64,000 bases of DNA from CAJXZP01 sp041563475 (lineage in GTDB: Bacteria > Bacteroidota > Bacteroidia > Flavobacteriales_G > Salibacteraceae): positions 27,628-91,627 of the forward strand of contig JBFFMY010000004.1 of NCBI GenBank assembly GCA_041563475.1, in the 5' to 3' direction. The translations under genes were made by a program, and so were the position numbers. The notes under the pieces were generated by a model that was not told the DNA's origin, did not search any database, and worked only from the letters and a program-made list of their open reading frames with translations. This document shows positions 24,867 through 33,228 of this stretch, in pieces (position 1 is the stretch's first letter; every line of letters starts with the position of its first letter).

Positions 24867-25373
24867 ATGAAATCATATAACATATACATTGTTCTTTTTC
24901 TGTTGATTACCCAATCCTGTGGTTCTGATACCGAAACGCAAAATGCAAAATCAACCGAAATAGAATTGTCACAAGAGAACTTGGATTTACAGTCTAAGAC
25001 TGTTATTTCAAAAATCATGCAACCTTCTGATTTTAATTTAAAATTAAATGGCAATGAAAAATGGCAAATTGATTCCGTTTCATTCTCTAAATTGATGAAA
25101 GTTAAGCAACAGATTTATGTAATTTCTGGGAATATTGAGAATTATAAGGAAGATAGTTTTATTGCGATTGGTAGTGAGATGTCAATATTTTTGGATGAAA
25201 TAGATACTGAAAATAAAATAGAAACGGATCCGATATTAAATCATGTAATTCAGCAAGCCCAGTCTCAATGCGACATTATGATGGTTGGTAAACTTCAAGA
25301 TTCGCAAATAGCCATGGTCAACTTAAGTATTTTGTTTGATGAAATACCGAAGTATTTTCAACCCATAAAATAA
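24867..25373 (+). CDS. Unrecognised lipoprotein at the end of the nos operon
   Basis: A 168-residue protein with a lipoprotein signal (LFLLITQSCGSD, Cys18). The mature part is hydrophilic, with a central stretch (WQIDSVSFSKLMKVKQQIYVI) and a second region QQAQSQCDIMMVGKLQDSQIA with one further Cys. There are no CxxC, His-rich or haem motifs. I do not recognise the family. It begins two bases after nosY and is the last gene before a 70-bp gap, so it is very probably co-expressed with nosLDFY. A role in NosZ maturation or in anchoring the copper machinery is inferred from position only. Confidence 0.75.
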   Translation: MKSYNIYIVLFLLITQSCGSDTETQNAKSTEIELSQENLDLQSKTVISKIMQPSDFNLKLNGNEKWQIDSVSFSKLMKVKQQIYVISGNIENYKEDSFIAIGSEMSIFLDEIDTENKIETDPILNHVIQQAQSQCDIMMVGKLQDSQIAMVNLSILFDEIPKYFQPIK

Positions 25374-25444
25374 CCCTTAATACTAAGTTCAGTAAATTGA
25401 TTGTTTTATTTTTACCGCCTTGTGTTAATGTAATTGCAGAGTAG

Positions 25445-26509
25445 ATGTACAAAACAATAAACGGTATTCAACATATTGGGGTCGGTGTTCCAAATCATGC
25501 GGAGTCGTGGAAATGGTATCGAAAGAACTTCGGTATGGATATTTGTTTTTTTAATGGGGCTGCAGAAGCGGCTTTGATGCAGATTTACACAAAAAACGAA
25601 ATTATCAATAAACAGGCAGCCATGATTGCAAACTTGCATGGTGGTTGTGCTATGGAAGTGGTGAGTCCGATCTCTTTTACGGCAACACATGCGAAAACAA
25701 AATTTGAGTTAGGTGATTTGGGTATTTTTTTCGCTTCCGTAAAGTCTTCAAATTTACAGAGTGCTTTTCAGTTTTTTACGAAAAACGACACGGAAGTTTT
25801 GGGAGATATGGAGAGTTCCCCTATTGGTTCAGAATCTTTTTTCATTGCGGATCCAAACGGATTATTATTTCAAATTACCGAAGCAAAGGAGTGGTTTGTC
25901 AATCCTAAAAAGAAGGTAATGGGCGGTCCAACGGGTGTTGGAATTGGAGTTTCTGATATCGAGAACTCGTTAAAATTATATTCCGACATCTTGGGTTATG
26001 ATAAAGTTTTATTCGATGAAATTGGTATTTTCGAGGATTTGAAACATATTCCTGGAGGGTCCAAAAAATTCAGACGGGTATTGCTCACTCAATCCAATAA
26101 ACCCGGAGGTGGTTTTGCCAAAATGACCGGTACAACCTACATTGAATTGTTTCAAGCATTTGATTTTTCCCCTAGAAAAATCTATGAAAATCGTCTATGG
26201 GGAGATATTGGATTTGTTCACCTTGGGTTTGATGTTCGAGGAATGAATGAGCTGGGAGTGGAGTTAGCAAGCAAAGGTTTTGGATTCACATGTGATACGG
26301 ATAATGCCCTTACAATGGGTAAATCAACTCAAGTACATTGCACCTATATTGAAGATCCAGATGGGACTTTAATTGAACTCATTGAAGTGTTCAAAATTCC
26401 AATAATTGAAAAACTCGGAGTATTTTTAAATGTAGAAAAGCGCGATCCTAAAACTCCCTTGCCTGACTTTATGCTAAAAGCAATGCGCTTCGCGCGCATC
26501 AAGGACTAG
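25445..26509 (+). CDS. VOC-family protein with two glyoxalase-type domains
   Basis: A 354-residue protein made of two vicinal-oxygen-chelate halves. The first (residues 5-150) begins NGIQHIGVGVPNHAESWKWYRKNFG and ends DPNGLLFQITE. The second (160-320) begins GVGIGVSDIENSLKLYSDILGY, contains VHLGFDV, and ends DPDGTLIELIEVF. His and Glu in these motifs are the usual metal ligands. The family includes extradiol dioxygenases, glyoxalases and 4-hydroxyphenylpyruvate dioxygenase-like enzymes, and the reaction here cannot be specified. It stands alone between the nos operon and a fasciclin gene. Confidence 0.8.
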   Translation: MYKTINGIQHIGVGVPNHAESWKWYRKNFGMDICFFNGAAEAALMQIYTKNEIINKQAAMIANLHGGCAMEVVSPISFTATHAKTKFELGDLGIFFASVKSSNLQSAFQFFTKNDTEVLGDMESSPIGSESFFIADPNGLLFQITEAKEWFVNPKKKVMGGPTGVGIGVSDIENSLKLYSDILGYDKVLFDEIGIFEDLKHIPGGSKKFRRVLLTQSNKPGGGFAKMTGTTYIELFQAFDFSPRKIYENRLWGDIGFVHLGFDVRGMNELGVELASKGFGFTCDTDNALTMGKSTQVHCTYIEDPDGTLIELIEVFKIPIIEKLGVFLNVEKRDPKTPLPDFMLKAMRFARIKD

Positions 26510-26539
26510 CCCCCTAATTTTCATAACGCCCTAAAAAAG

Positions 26540-26555
26540 TGTGACAAAAGTCACT
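26540..26555. promoter_or_regulatory. CRP/FNR-type dyad upstream of the fasciclin gene
   Basis: TGTGACAAAAGTCACT closely matches the CRP-type consensus TGTGA-N6-TCACA and contains the perfect dyad GTGAC-AAAA-GTCAC. It lies 76 bp before the fasciclin ATG. The flanks extend it as a weaker hairpin, so a terminator for the preceding gene is the alternative, but no T-tract follows. Confidence 0.5.
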
Positions 26556-26630
26556 TTTAGCACTATTAATAATCATGGTATAAAAGACGTTGATATCTTT
26601 AATTTGAATGATTATAAAAAAACTGTCATT

Positions 26631-27215
26631 ATGAAAAAAAGTATCTTATTTATTTCTGTCTTAACTGCATCAATAGCGCTTCATGGATGTAGTGAAGGAA
26701 ACGCGGAAGCTCCCGCAGAAAATGCTACTGCTGTGGCTGAAACAACCAATGAAACGCATGGTCAATCTGGTGTGAAAGATGATGTTAGTCAAGCAAACAT
26801 TTTAAACATTGCAATCGGTTCACCCGATCATACTACCCTAGTAGCTGCAGTTCAGGCGGCACAAATTGAAGACGTGTTAGTAAATGCGGGCCCATTAACA
26901 GTATTTGCACCCACTAACGAAGCTTTTGGTAAATTACCCGCCGGAACCGTTGAAGAATTAGTTAAACCTGAGAATAAAGCAAAATTGGCTGGTATTTTAA
27001 CAATGCATGCTTCACCGGGTAATTTTAATGATGCAGGTTTGCGTAAAGAAGCTAGAAAGGGGCGTAAAATGTATATGGCATCTGGCGACTATCTAACCGT
27101 AGTTGTGGATGATAATGATGATATTTATGTAGGAGGAGCGAAAGTTTTAGGATTTGCACCTGCGAGTAACGGTATGGTGGTAGTTGTTGATGCTCTTGTG
27201 GATCCCACTAAATAA
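26631..27215 (+). CDS. Fasciclin-domain lipoprotein
   Basis: A 194-residue protein starting at ATG 26631. The same frame is open for 30 codons upstream, but those residues precede the signal sequence and overlap the dyad, so I reject them. The lipobox is at Cys20 (SIALHGCSEG) and is followed by an Ala/Glu/Thr linker. The FAS1 domain fills residues 55-194, with the hallmark segments TVFAPTNEAFGKLPAGTVEELV and LTMHASPGNF, and ends in VVDALVDPTK. FAS1 domains mediate adhesion or bind small molecules at the cell surface. It is followed by a very strong bidirectional terminator. Confidence 0.9.
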   Translation: MKKSILFISVLTASIALHGCSEGNAEAPAENATAVAETTNETHGQSGVKDDVSQANILNIAIGSPDHTTLVAAVQAAQIEDVLVNAGPLTVFAPTNEAFGKLPAGTVEELVKPENKAKLAGILTMHASPGNFNDAGLRKEARKGRKMYMASGDYLTVVVDDNDDIYVGGAKVLGFAPASNGMVVVVDALVDPTK

Positions 27216-27276
27216 TCATTAGCAAAATTTAAACCTGATCACTAATTAGTTGGACGTATAAAAAACGCTTTCAGGT

Positions 27277-27332
27277 TTTAAAAGCCATAAAAAAACTCTA
27301 GTTTTCACTAGAGTTTTTTTATGGCTTTTAAA
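27277..27332. terminator. Bidirectional terminator with perfect 25-bp arms
   Basis: Left arm 27277-27301 and right arm 27308-27332 are perfect inverted repeats around a 6-base loop. The core ACTCTAG/CTAGAGT is flanked on each side by a seven-base A/T run and then AAAGCCAT/ATGGCTTT. It lies between the convergent fasciclin and minus-strand secreted-protein genes and can stop transcription both ways. Confidence 0.9.
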
Positions 27333-27337
27333 TTTTA

Positions 27338-28165
27338 TTAATTTATTGGATTTGTTACAATCATGTTCGTGCATTTATTGATATTTTGATTTTTTAAAAT
27401 CACGGTAATAACTGTGTTTGCATCCGAAGCATCACCAATTTTTTGTTCTCCAAGTTTGTCGGTAGAAACAATTCCTTGGATAGTGTTCCAATAAAAGTTA
27501 GTTCCACCTTCATCTAATTTCACTACCCGTAGTTTATCGGTTCCAATAAAATAGAAATCGTTGGTAACCCCTTCATAATCTGTCCCGTTTGGAAATAGCG
27601 TTTCGGTTGTTATTTTTGATGGGTTTTCTTTGTTCATGCTCACAAAACAACGACCCTTATATAGTTTATCTGCTATTTGCATAATAGATATATAATCAAT
27701 CACATAGCCATCTTCCGTTTTTTTACCTAAAGTTCTAATGTAGTTTTTTCCACTTTGAATCATTTCGTTATCAGCATATAATTCAACCGCAACTTCGAAA
27801 CTTGCCATCCGGGTATTTTCTCTTACTTGAACGTCACTAAAAGAGATTATTTTCCATTTTACAGTCAAGAATCGTTGAAGGTCTAATCTATTCACTATTT
27901 TTCGCAATCCATCTTTTGATTGTCTTTGCGCAGAAACTCTTCCATCAATGGAAACGTCCACATCCATCCAGATTAAATTTTCGCCAAAGGCGCGCAAAAA
28001 TGGAGTTGAATTATTGCCGCTAGATAAATTGTTAAGATTTATTTCAAAAGTCTCATGAATGAAATTCTTAAATCCTTCACCGCTTTGAGCCGACCCCCAA
28101 AATGAAACAGTTAGTAGGGAGAATAGAACGATAAAAGCTCTAATATTTTTGGTATTGAAATTCAT
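27338..28165 (-). CDS. Secreted protein of unknown function linked to paaE
   Basis: A 275-residue protein with a signal peptide ending near WGSAQSG. I do not recognise a family. The mature part starts GFKNFIHETFEINLNNL and contains IDGRVSAQRQSKDGLRKIVNRL. A central strand-rich region (ASFEVAVELYADNEMIQSGKN) follows. It has two Cys residues, one in KGRCFVSM and one near the end (INKCTNMIV). It follows paaE by 25 bp in the same direction and so is probably co-transcribed with the phenylacetate reductase component. Any functional link is inference from position. Confidence 0.7.
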   Translation of the reverse strand: MNFNTKNIRAFIVLFSLLTVSFWGSAQSGEGFKNFIHETFEINLNNLSSGNNSTPFLRAFGENLIWMDVDVSIDGRVSAQRQSKDGLRKIVNRLDLQRFLTVKWKIISFSDVQVRENTRMASFEVAVELYADNEMIQSGKNYIRTLGKKTEDGYVIDYISIMQIADKLYKGRCFVSMNKENPSKITTETLFPNGTDYEGVTNDFYFIGTDKLRVVKLDEGGTNFYWNTIQGIVSTDKLGEQKIGDASDANTVITVILKNQNINKCTNMIVTNPIN

Positions 28166-28190
28166 AGTGTTGTTTTTTATTTATTAATGT

Positions 28191-29258
28191 TTATTCATCA
28201 AAGCTAACCACAAGTTTTTCACTTGTTGGATGGGCCTGACATGTTAAGATATATCCTTCTTTAATTTCTTCATCAAGTAAAGAATAATTGAGTTTCATTT
28301 CCGCTTCGCCTTCTAAAATTTTTGCTTTACACGTACTACAAACTCCTCCTTTACAAGAAAATGGTAAGTCAACACCCGCATCTACACCAGCTTGCAAGAT
28401 GTCTTTTCCGTCAGAGCCTAATTCAAATTGATATTCTTCATCATCAATGATAACTTTCACATTTGCATTGACTTTAGTGGTATTTGTGGCTTTTTTGGGT
28501 TGGTGATCTATAGAAGCGCCTGAGGCAGTAAAAAGTTCAAAATGTATTTTTTCATCCGCTACATTATGCTCGGATAAAAAACTTTTAACCTCGTTTATCA
28601 TTGCTTCTGGACCGCACATAAAATACTCATCGGTTTGAGCTACTTCAAATAAGCCCTTTTCCCAAATGGCTAATTTTTCAGAATTTATTCTTCCGTAAAA
28701 TATGTCCGTACCATAATTTTCTTGACTAAAAAGATATTGAACGCTAAATCTGGAAGGATAAATATTTTTTAAATCATCTAATTGCTTTCCAAATATTACG
28801 CTGTCAACTTCTCTATTTCCATAGAATAAAGTGAATACGCTTTCTTTTTCCGTATACAGCACGTGCTTAATAATACTTAGCAACGGTGTTATGCCACTTC
28901 CAGCAGCAAAACCCACATAGTTTTTATGGTTTTCGGGTTTGTATTGGCTGTGAAAATGTCCGTTTGGAGTCATAACCTCCAGAACATCACCTGCTTTCAG
29001 AAGGGTATTTGCATAGGTTGAAAACACGCCATTTGGCACTTTTTTTATAGCTACTCTAAGTTCGTTTTCATAGGGCGCGGAGCAAATAGAATAAGCTCTT
29101 CTTACATCTTCGCCATTAATTATGGTTTTAAGAGTGATATATTGACCAGGGATAAAGTGGTAATCTTTTGAAAGTTCCTCAGGAATTGAAAATGACACAG
29201 AAACCGTATCAGAAGTTTCTTTTCTTACATCATTTACTTGAAGAGAATGAAATAGCAT
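28191..29258 (-). CDS. paaE: Phenylacetyl-CoA 1,2-epoxidase reductase subunit
   Basis: PaaE passes electrons from NADPH through FAD and a 2Fe-2S centre to the PaaA di-iron site. I chose the ATG at 29258 (MLFHSLQVNDVRKE, 355 residues). An ATG ten codons upstream would add an odd hydrophobic tail. The FAD domain has RRAYSICSAP, and the NAD domain has GFAAGSGITPLLSIIKH and EYFMCGPEAMI. The C-terminal plant-type ferredoxin domain has CKGGVCSTC plus a later Cys in LTCQAHP. It is divergent from paaABCD with a 209-bp gap, rather than inside the operon as in E. coli. Confidence 0.93.
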   Translation of the reverse strand: MLFHSLQVNDVRKETSDTVSVSFSIPEELSKDYHFIPGQYITLKTIINGEDVRRAYSICSAPYENELRVAIKKVPNGVFSTYANTLLKAGDVLEVMTPNGHFHSQYKPENHKNYVGFAAGSGITPLLSIIKHVLYTEKESVFTLFYGNREVDSVIFGKQLDDLKNIYPSRFSVQYLFSQENYGTDIFYGRINSEKLAIWEKGLFEVAQTDEYFMCGPEAMINEVKSFLSEHNVADEKIHFELFTASGASIDHQPKKATNTTKVNANVKVIIDDEEYQFELGSDGKDILQAGVDAGVDLPFSCKGGVCSTCKAKILEGEAEMKLNYSLLDEEIKEGYILTCQAHPTSEKLVVSFDE

Positions 29259-29415
29259 ATTTAATGTGATTTTGGACAAAAATATCATTTCTTGCTATAA
29301 GGTTATTTCGAATCTTAATTTCTTTTTCCCTTTGGATAGGATAAATTTGCAATTGGTGTTATTTTTACCTTTTTGCTAAGTTTTCATGTACATTCTGCAA
29401 CGCCTTAATGTCATG

Positions 29416-29423
29416 TATATTTG
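29416..29423 (+). promoter_or_regulatory. Promoter -7 box of paaABCD
   Basis: TATATTTG fits TAnnTTTG, 44 bp before the paaA ATG. A second match, TAAATTTG, lies at 29342-29349. No clear regulator dyad is visible in the gap between paaE and paaA. Confidence 0.5.
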
Positions 29424-29467
29424 CCAAAAGAATTAGTACAATTGTTTTATATTATAAGATACAACCA

Positions 29468-30403
29468 ATGTCGGAACAAGAATTAGAAAATCAATTTCAA
29501 GAACGTATTGATGCCGAAGTGAAAATTGAACCTCGTGAATGGATGCCTGACGCGTACAGAAAGCATTTAATTCGTCAAATTTCTCAACATGCGCATAGTG
29601 AAGTTGTTGGAATGCAGCCTGAGGGAAACTGGATTTCAAGAGCACCATCTATACGTGCAAAAATGGTTTTATTAGCTAAAATTCAAGATGAGGCTGGACA
29701 TGGCTTGTATTTGTACAGCGCGTGTGAAACCCTTGGAATCACTAGAGAGGAATTAATTGAACAATTACATACTGGTAAAGCAAAATACTCCAGTATTTTT
29801 AATTACCCAACCTTGAATTGGGCGGATATGGGAGCTGTAGGCTGGTTAGTGGATGGAGCTGCGATTGTAAATCAAGTTTCCTTACAACGTACTTCTTATG
29901 GACCTTATTCTCGTGGAATGGTTCGAATATGTAAAGAGGAAAGTTTTCACCAACGCCAAGGGTATGAAATTATGGCAACCATGGCTGCTGGAACCCCAGA
30001 TCAAAAGGCTATGGCGCAAGATGCGTTAAATAGATTATGGTGGCCTTCGCTAATGATGTTTGGTCCAACCGATAAAGATTCTCCAAATACAGGCAATGCC
30101 TTGAAATGGAAAATTAAGAGAGAGAGTAATGATGTTTTACGTCAACGTTTTGTTGATAAAACAGTTCAACAGGCAGAACTAATTGGACTTACTATTCCCG
30201 ATTCAGATTTAAAATGGAACGAAGAAACGGGTCATTATGATTTTGGTGAAATTAATTGGGAAGAGTTCTACAATGTGATTAAAGGAAATGGCCCTGCGAA
30301 TAAACAGAGAATTAAACATCATAAACGTGCGCATGATGAAGGCGCATGGGTAAGAAAGGCCGCAACGGCTTATGCCAACAAACAAAAAGAAGTTTTAGTT
30401 TAA
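29468..30403 (+). CDS. paaA: Phenylacetyl-CoA 1,2-epoxidase catalytic subunit
   Basis: PaaA is the di-iron oxygenase subunit that epoxidises the ring of phenylacetyl-CoA. The ATG at 29468 (MSEQELENQFQERIDAEVKI, 311 residues) gives the family start. An upstream in-frame ATG at 29408 precedes the predicted promoter. The iron-binding EXXH motifs are IQDEAGHGLY and KEESFHQRQGYEIM. The conserved GNWISRAPSIRAKMVLLAK segment is present. paaB follows after 11 bases. Confidence 0.96.
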   Translation: MSEQELENQFQERIDAEVKIEPREWMPDAYRKHLIRQISQHAHSEVVGMQPEGNWISRAPSIRAKMVLLAKIQDEAGHGLYLYSACETLGITREELIEQLHTGKAKYSSIFNYPTLNWADMGAVGWLVDGAAIVNQVSLQRTSYGPYSRGMVRICKEESFHQRQGYEIMATMAAGTPDQKAMAQDALNRLWWPSLMMFGPTDKDSPNTGNALKWKIKRESNDVLRQRFVDKTVQQAELIGLTIPDSDLKWNEETGHYDFGEINWEEFYNVIKGNGPANKQRIKHHKRAHDEGAWVRKAATAYANKQKEVLV

Positions 30404-30414
30404 AAAATTAGATA

Positions 30415-30708
30415 ATGTCAGTAGAAAATACACAAGGTCAACTTTGGGAAGTTTTTATCCAATCTAAAAATAATTTACCATATAAGCATGTAGGTAGTGT
30501 CCATGCCTCCGATAAAGAGATGGCCATTCAAAATGCCCGTGATTTGTACACGCGTAGAAGTGAAGGTCGTGGAATTTGGGTTGTTCCATCAAATTGCATC
30601 GTTGCTTCAGATCCTCAGGATGAAGAAGCAATGTTTGATCCTTCTGATGATAAAATATACCGTCACGCTACTTTTTATAAAATGCCTGAGGGTTCTCAAA
30701 ACATCTAA
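30415..30708 (+). CDS. paaB: Phenylacetyl-CoA epoxidase subunit PaaB
   Basis: A 97-residue small subunit matching PaaB: QLWEVFIQSKNNLPYKHVGSVHA, ALARD-equivalent QNARDLYTRRSEGRGIWVVP, and YRHATFYKMPEG at the end. PaaB bridges the PaaA-PaaC heterodimers in the epoxidase complex and has no catalytic residues. It lies three bases before paaC. Confidence 0.95.
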   Translation: MSVENTQGQLWEVFIQSKNNLPYKHVGSVHASDKEMAIQNARDLYTRRSEGRGIWVVPSNCIVASDPQDEEAMFDPSDDKIYRHATFYKMPEGSQNI

Positions 30709-30711
30709 ATT

Positions 30712-31470
30712 ATGGCCAATAAAGATTTATTATTTCAGTATTGCCTCCGTTTGGGGGATACCCATAATGTGCTTTCGCATAGAATGGCAGAATGGTGTTC
30801 AAACGCGCATATTTTGGAGGAGGATATCGCTATGACTAATATTTCATTAGATCATATTGGGGCTGCAAGTGCTTGGTTAACCTACGCTGGACAGGTTGAG
30901 GGTAAAGGTAGAACCGAGGACGATTTAACTTTTAGAAGGGATGAACGTGATTATTATAACATGTTAATTGCCGAATTACCGAATGGTAATTTTGCAGATA
31001 CTATTGCGCGTAATTTCATGTTTGATGTATTTGCAAAATTGTACTATACCCAATTAATGGAAAGTGCCGATGAAACCTTAGCTGGAATTGCTGGAAAGGT
31101 TATCAAAGAGGCTAATTACCATTTGAAGCATTCATCGCAATGGGTTGTGCGTTTAGGTGATGGTACGGATGAAAGCCATGAGAAAATGCAAAGTGCTATA
31201 AATGAGGTTTGGCAATTTACCGGAAATATGTTTGAGATGGATTCTGTAGATCAAACATTAGCAGATGCTGGAGTTGGTGTTGATGTGACAGAGTTACAAG
31301 ATTCTTGGATGGCTATAGTTGAGGATGTTTTGGAAGAAGCTAAATTGACGCATCCAGTAGATGAATTTATGATGACAGGAAGTAAACAAGGAATGCATAC
31401 CGAAAAATTGGGGCATATGTTGGCAGAAATGCAATTTTTACCTCGTGCTTATCCAGATGCTAAATGGTAA
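30712..31470 (+). CDS. paaC: Phenylacetyl-CoA epoxidase structural subunit PaaC
   Basis: A 252-residue ferritin-fold protein that pairs with PaaA but does not carry the active iron centre. The family start (LFQYCLRLGDTHNVLSHRMAEWC) and the conserved IAMTNISLDHIGAASAWLTYAG region are present, with YHLKHSSQWVVRLGDGTDES in the second half. It is the third gene of the paaABCD operon, and the paaD start follows after 44 bases. Confidence 0.95.
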   Translation: MANKDLLFQYCLRLGDTHNVLSHRMAEWCSNAHILEEDIAMTNISLDHIGAASAWLTYAGQVEGKGRTEDDLTFRRDERDYYNMLIAELPNGNFADTIARNFMFDVFAKLYYTQLMESADETLAGIAGKVIKEANYHLKHSSQWVVRLGDGTDESHEKMQSAINEVWQFTGNMFEMDSVDQTLADAGVGVDVTELQDSWMAIVEDVLEEAKLTHPVDEFMMTGSKQGMHTEKLGHMLAEMQFLPRAYPDAKW

Positions 31471-31514
31471 ATTAAGTTGTTCTTTCTGGATTATTCTTAC
31501 TTTCATTTAGGCAA

Positions 31515-32015
31515 ATGATTATGAAATCAATACCATCAAAAGATGAAGTTTGGAATATCTTAAATGAAATTCCAGATCCTGAAATTCCTGTTATTTCTAT
31601 TGTGGAATTGGGAGTAGTACGTGATTTTGCTATTCAGGATAAAAATATAGATATCGTTATAACCCCAACGTATACGGGATGTCCAGCAACAAACTTTTTT
31701 GAAAAAGACATTACCACTGAATTAATAAAGGCCGGTTTCACAACTGTAAATATTACACATCAATACAATCCCGCGTGGACTACCGATTTGATATCTGAAG
31801 AATCACGTGAAAAATTAAGGAAATACGGAATTGCTCCACCAGATGGCCATACAAGTGATAAGAATTTTTTGCTAGGAAAAGACCCAAAGGTTAAATGCCC
31901 GCAATGTAAATCTTCCAATACCAAAATGATTAGTCAGTTTGGTTCAACGGCCTGCAAGTCATTATATCAATGCAATGACTGTTTGGAAACATTTGATTAT
32001 TTCAAGTGTATTTAA
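31515..32015 (+). CDS. paaD: Phenylacetate epoxidase maturation protein PaaD
   Basis: A 166-residue protein of the DUF59/MIP18 family, thought to help assemble the iron centres of the epoxidase. The N-terminal domain has IPDPEIPVISIVELGVVRDF and TPTYTGCPATNFFEKDI. The C-terminal zinc-ribbon-like part has CPQCKSSNTKM followed by CKSLYQCNDCLETFDYFKC. An alternative ATG two codons downstream (31521) is equally possible. It converges on fabH with a 24-base gap. Downstream pathway genes (paaG, paaZ, paaJ, paaH, paaK) are not in the window. Confidence 0.93.
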   Translation: MIMKSIPSKDEVWNILNEIPDPEIPVISIVELGVVRDFAIQDKNIDIVITPTYTGCPATNFFEKDITTELIKAGFTTVNITHQYNPAWTTDLISEESREKLRKYGIAPPDGHTSDKNFLLGKDPKVKCPQCKSSNTKMISQFGSTACKSLYQCNDCLETFDYFKCI

Positions 32016-32039
32016 GAAACTAAATTTCAAGACAATCGT

Positions 32040-33044
32040 TTACCATTCCATAATGGCGCTTGCCCATGTGAACCCACTACCAAAAGCAGCTAACACAACT
32101 TTATCCCCTTTATTAACTTTACCTTCTTGAACGGCTTCACTTAAAGCAATTGGAATTGAGGCAGCGGTTGTATTGCCGTAGCGCATGATATTATTGTAAA
32201 CTTGGTCGGAGCTCAATCTCATTTTCTTTTGAATGAATTGTGCGATTCTCAAATTGGCTTGGTGTGGAATTAACATGTCAATATCTTCTGATTTTAATCC
32301 GTTGGCTTCTAATGCTTCGTTTATTACTTCCGCAAAACGGGTTACTGCATGTTTAAAAACAAAATTTCCATTCATATGAGGAAAATAGCTTACATCATTT
32401 GGATCGTTAGCCTCAATAATTTTATCTACCCAACGAATAGTGGCCGGCCCCTCCAAGCAAAGCTCCATAGCATGTTCCCCTTGAGAATGCAAATGAGTGG
32501 ACATAATTCCCGAGTTATCATTAGATCTTGAAACAATAGCTGCACCAGCTCCATCTCCAAATATTACGGTAACCCCACGGCCCCTAGTTGATTTTTCTAA
32601 TCCAGGGCTATGTAATTCCGAACCAATAACTAAAATGTTTTTGTACATCCCCGTTTTAATAAATTGATCCGCCACCGAAAGAGCGTATACAAATCCCGAA
32701 CATTGGTTTCTTACATCAAGTGCTCCAATTTCTTTTATACCTAATTGTTGTTGAACCTGAACTCCTGGGCCAGGGAAATACAAATCCGGACTTAGAGTTG
32801 CGAATACAATAAAATCAATTTCATCCTTTGCTATCCCCGCATTTTTTATTGCATTTAATGCCGCTTTTGTACCCATTGTAGATGTTGTATTTCCATCATC
32901 CTCTTTGATCCATCTTCTTTCCTGAATTCCTGTTCTTTCTTGGATCCATTCATCGTTGGTTTCCATAAATGCGGATAAGTCATTATTGGTAACAATGTTT
33001 TCTGGAAGGTAATGTCCTAACCCAATTATTTTTGATTTGTACAC
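32040..33044 (-). CDS. fabH: 3-oxoacyl-ACP synthase III (FabH-type)
   Basis: FabH condenses acetyl-CoA or a branched acyl-CoA with malonyl-ACP to start fatty acid synthesis. The 334-residue protein has the triad Cys115 (VRNQCSGFVYAL), His in PHQANLRI and Asn in YGNTTAASIP, plus the terminal GSGFTWAS motif. Bacteroidota often encode more than one FabH-like protein, and this one stands apart from the rpmF-fabH-acc cluster, so it may be the paralogue with a special primer. No promoter of the TAnnTTTG type is obvious in the 184-bp gap upstream. Confidence 0.9.
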   Translation of the reverse strand: MYKSKIIGLGHYLPENIVTNNDLSAFMETNDEWIQERTGIQERRWIKEDDGNTTSTMGTKAALNAIKNAGIAKDEIDFIVFATLSPDLYFPGPGVQVQQQLGIKEIGALDVRNQCSGFVYALSVADQFIKTGMYKNILVIGSELHSPGLEKSTRGRGVTVIFGDGAGAAIVSRSNDNSGIMSTHLHSQGEHAMELCLEGPATIRWVDKIIEANDPNDVSYFPHMNGNFVFKHAVTRFAEVINEALEANGLKSEDIDMLIPHQANLRIAQFIQKKMRLSSDQVYNNIMRYGNTTAASIPIALSEAVQEGKVNKGDKVVLAAFGSGFTWASAIMEW

Positions 33045-33228
33045 AGTTTTAATTTTTTACTTGAGGAGTAAAAATAATATAAAATAATAGGGCAGAAGAA
33101 TGCCTTTAAAACACTTTTGTTTTTGGGTATAAGAAAATGAAGAATTGTTTAAACCCTGGGGCGAAATTGGCGCTTAAATAAGGTTACAATTTTTTTCCTA
33201 ATAACTAGCGCCAGTGCCTTTTCATTTT

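Noticed and set aside
26541..26630. N-terminal extension of the fasciclin protein
   Set aside because: It would place 30 residues before a lipoprotein signal and overlap the CRP-type dyad.
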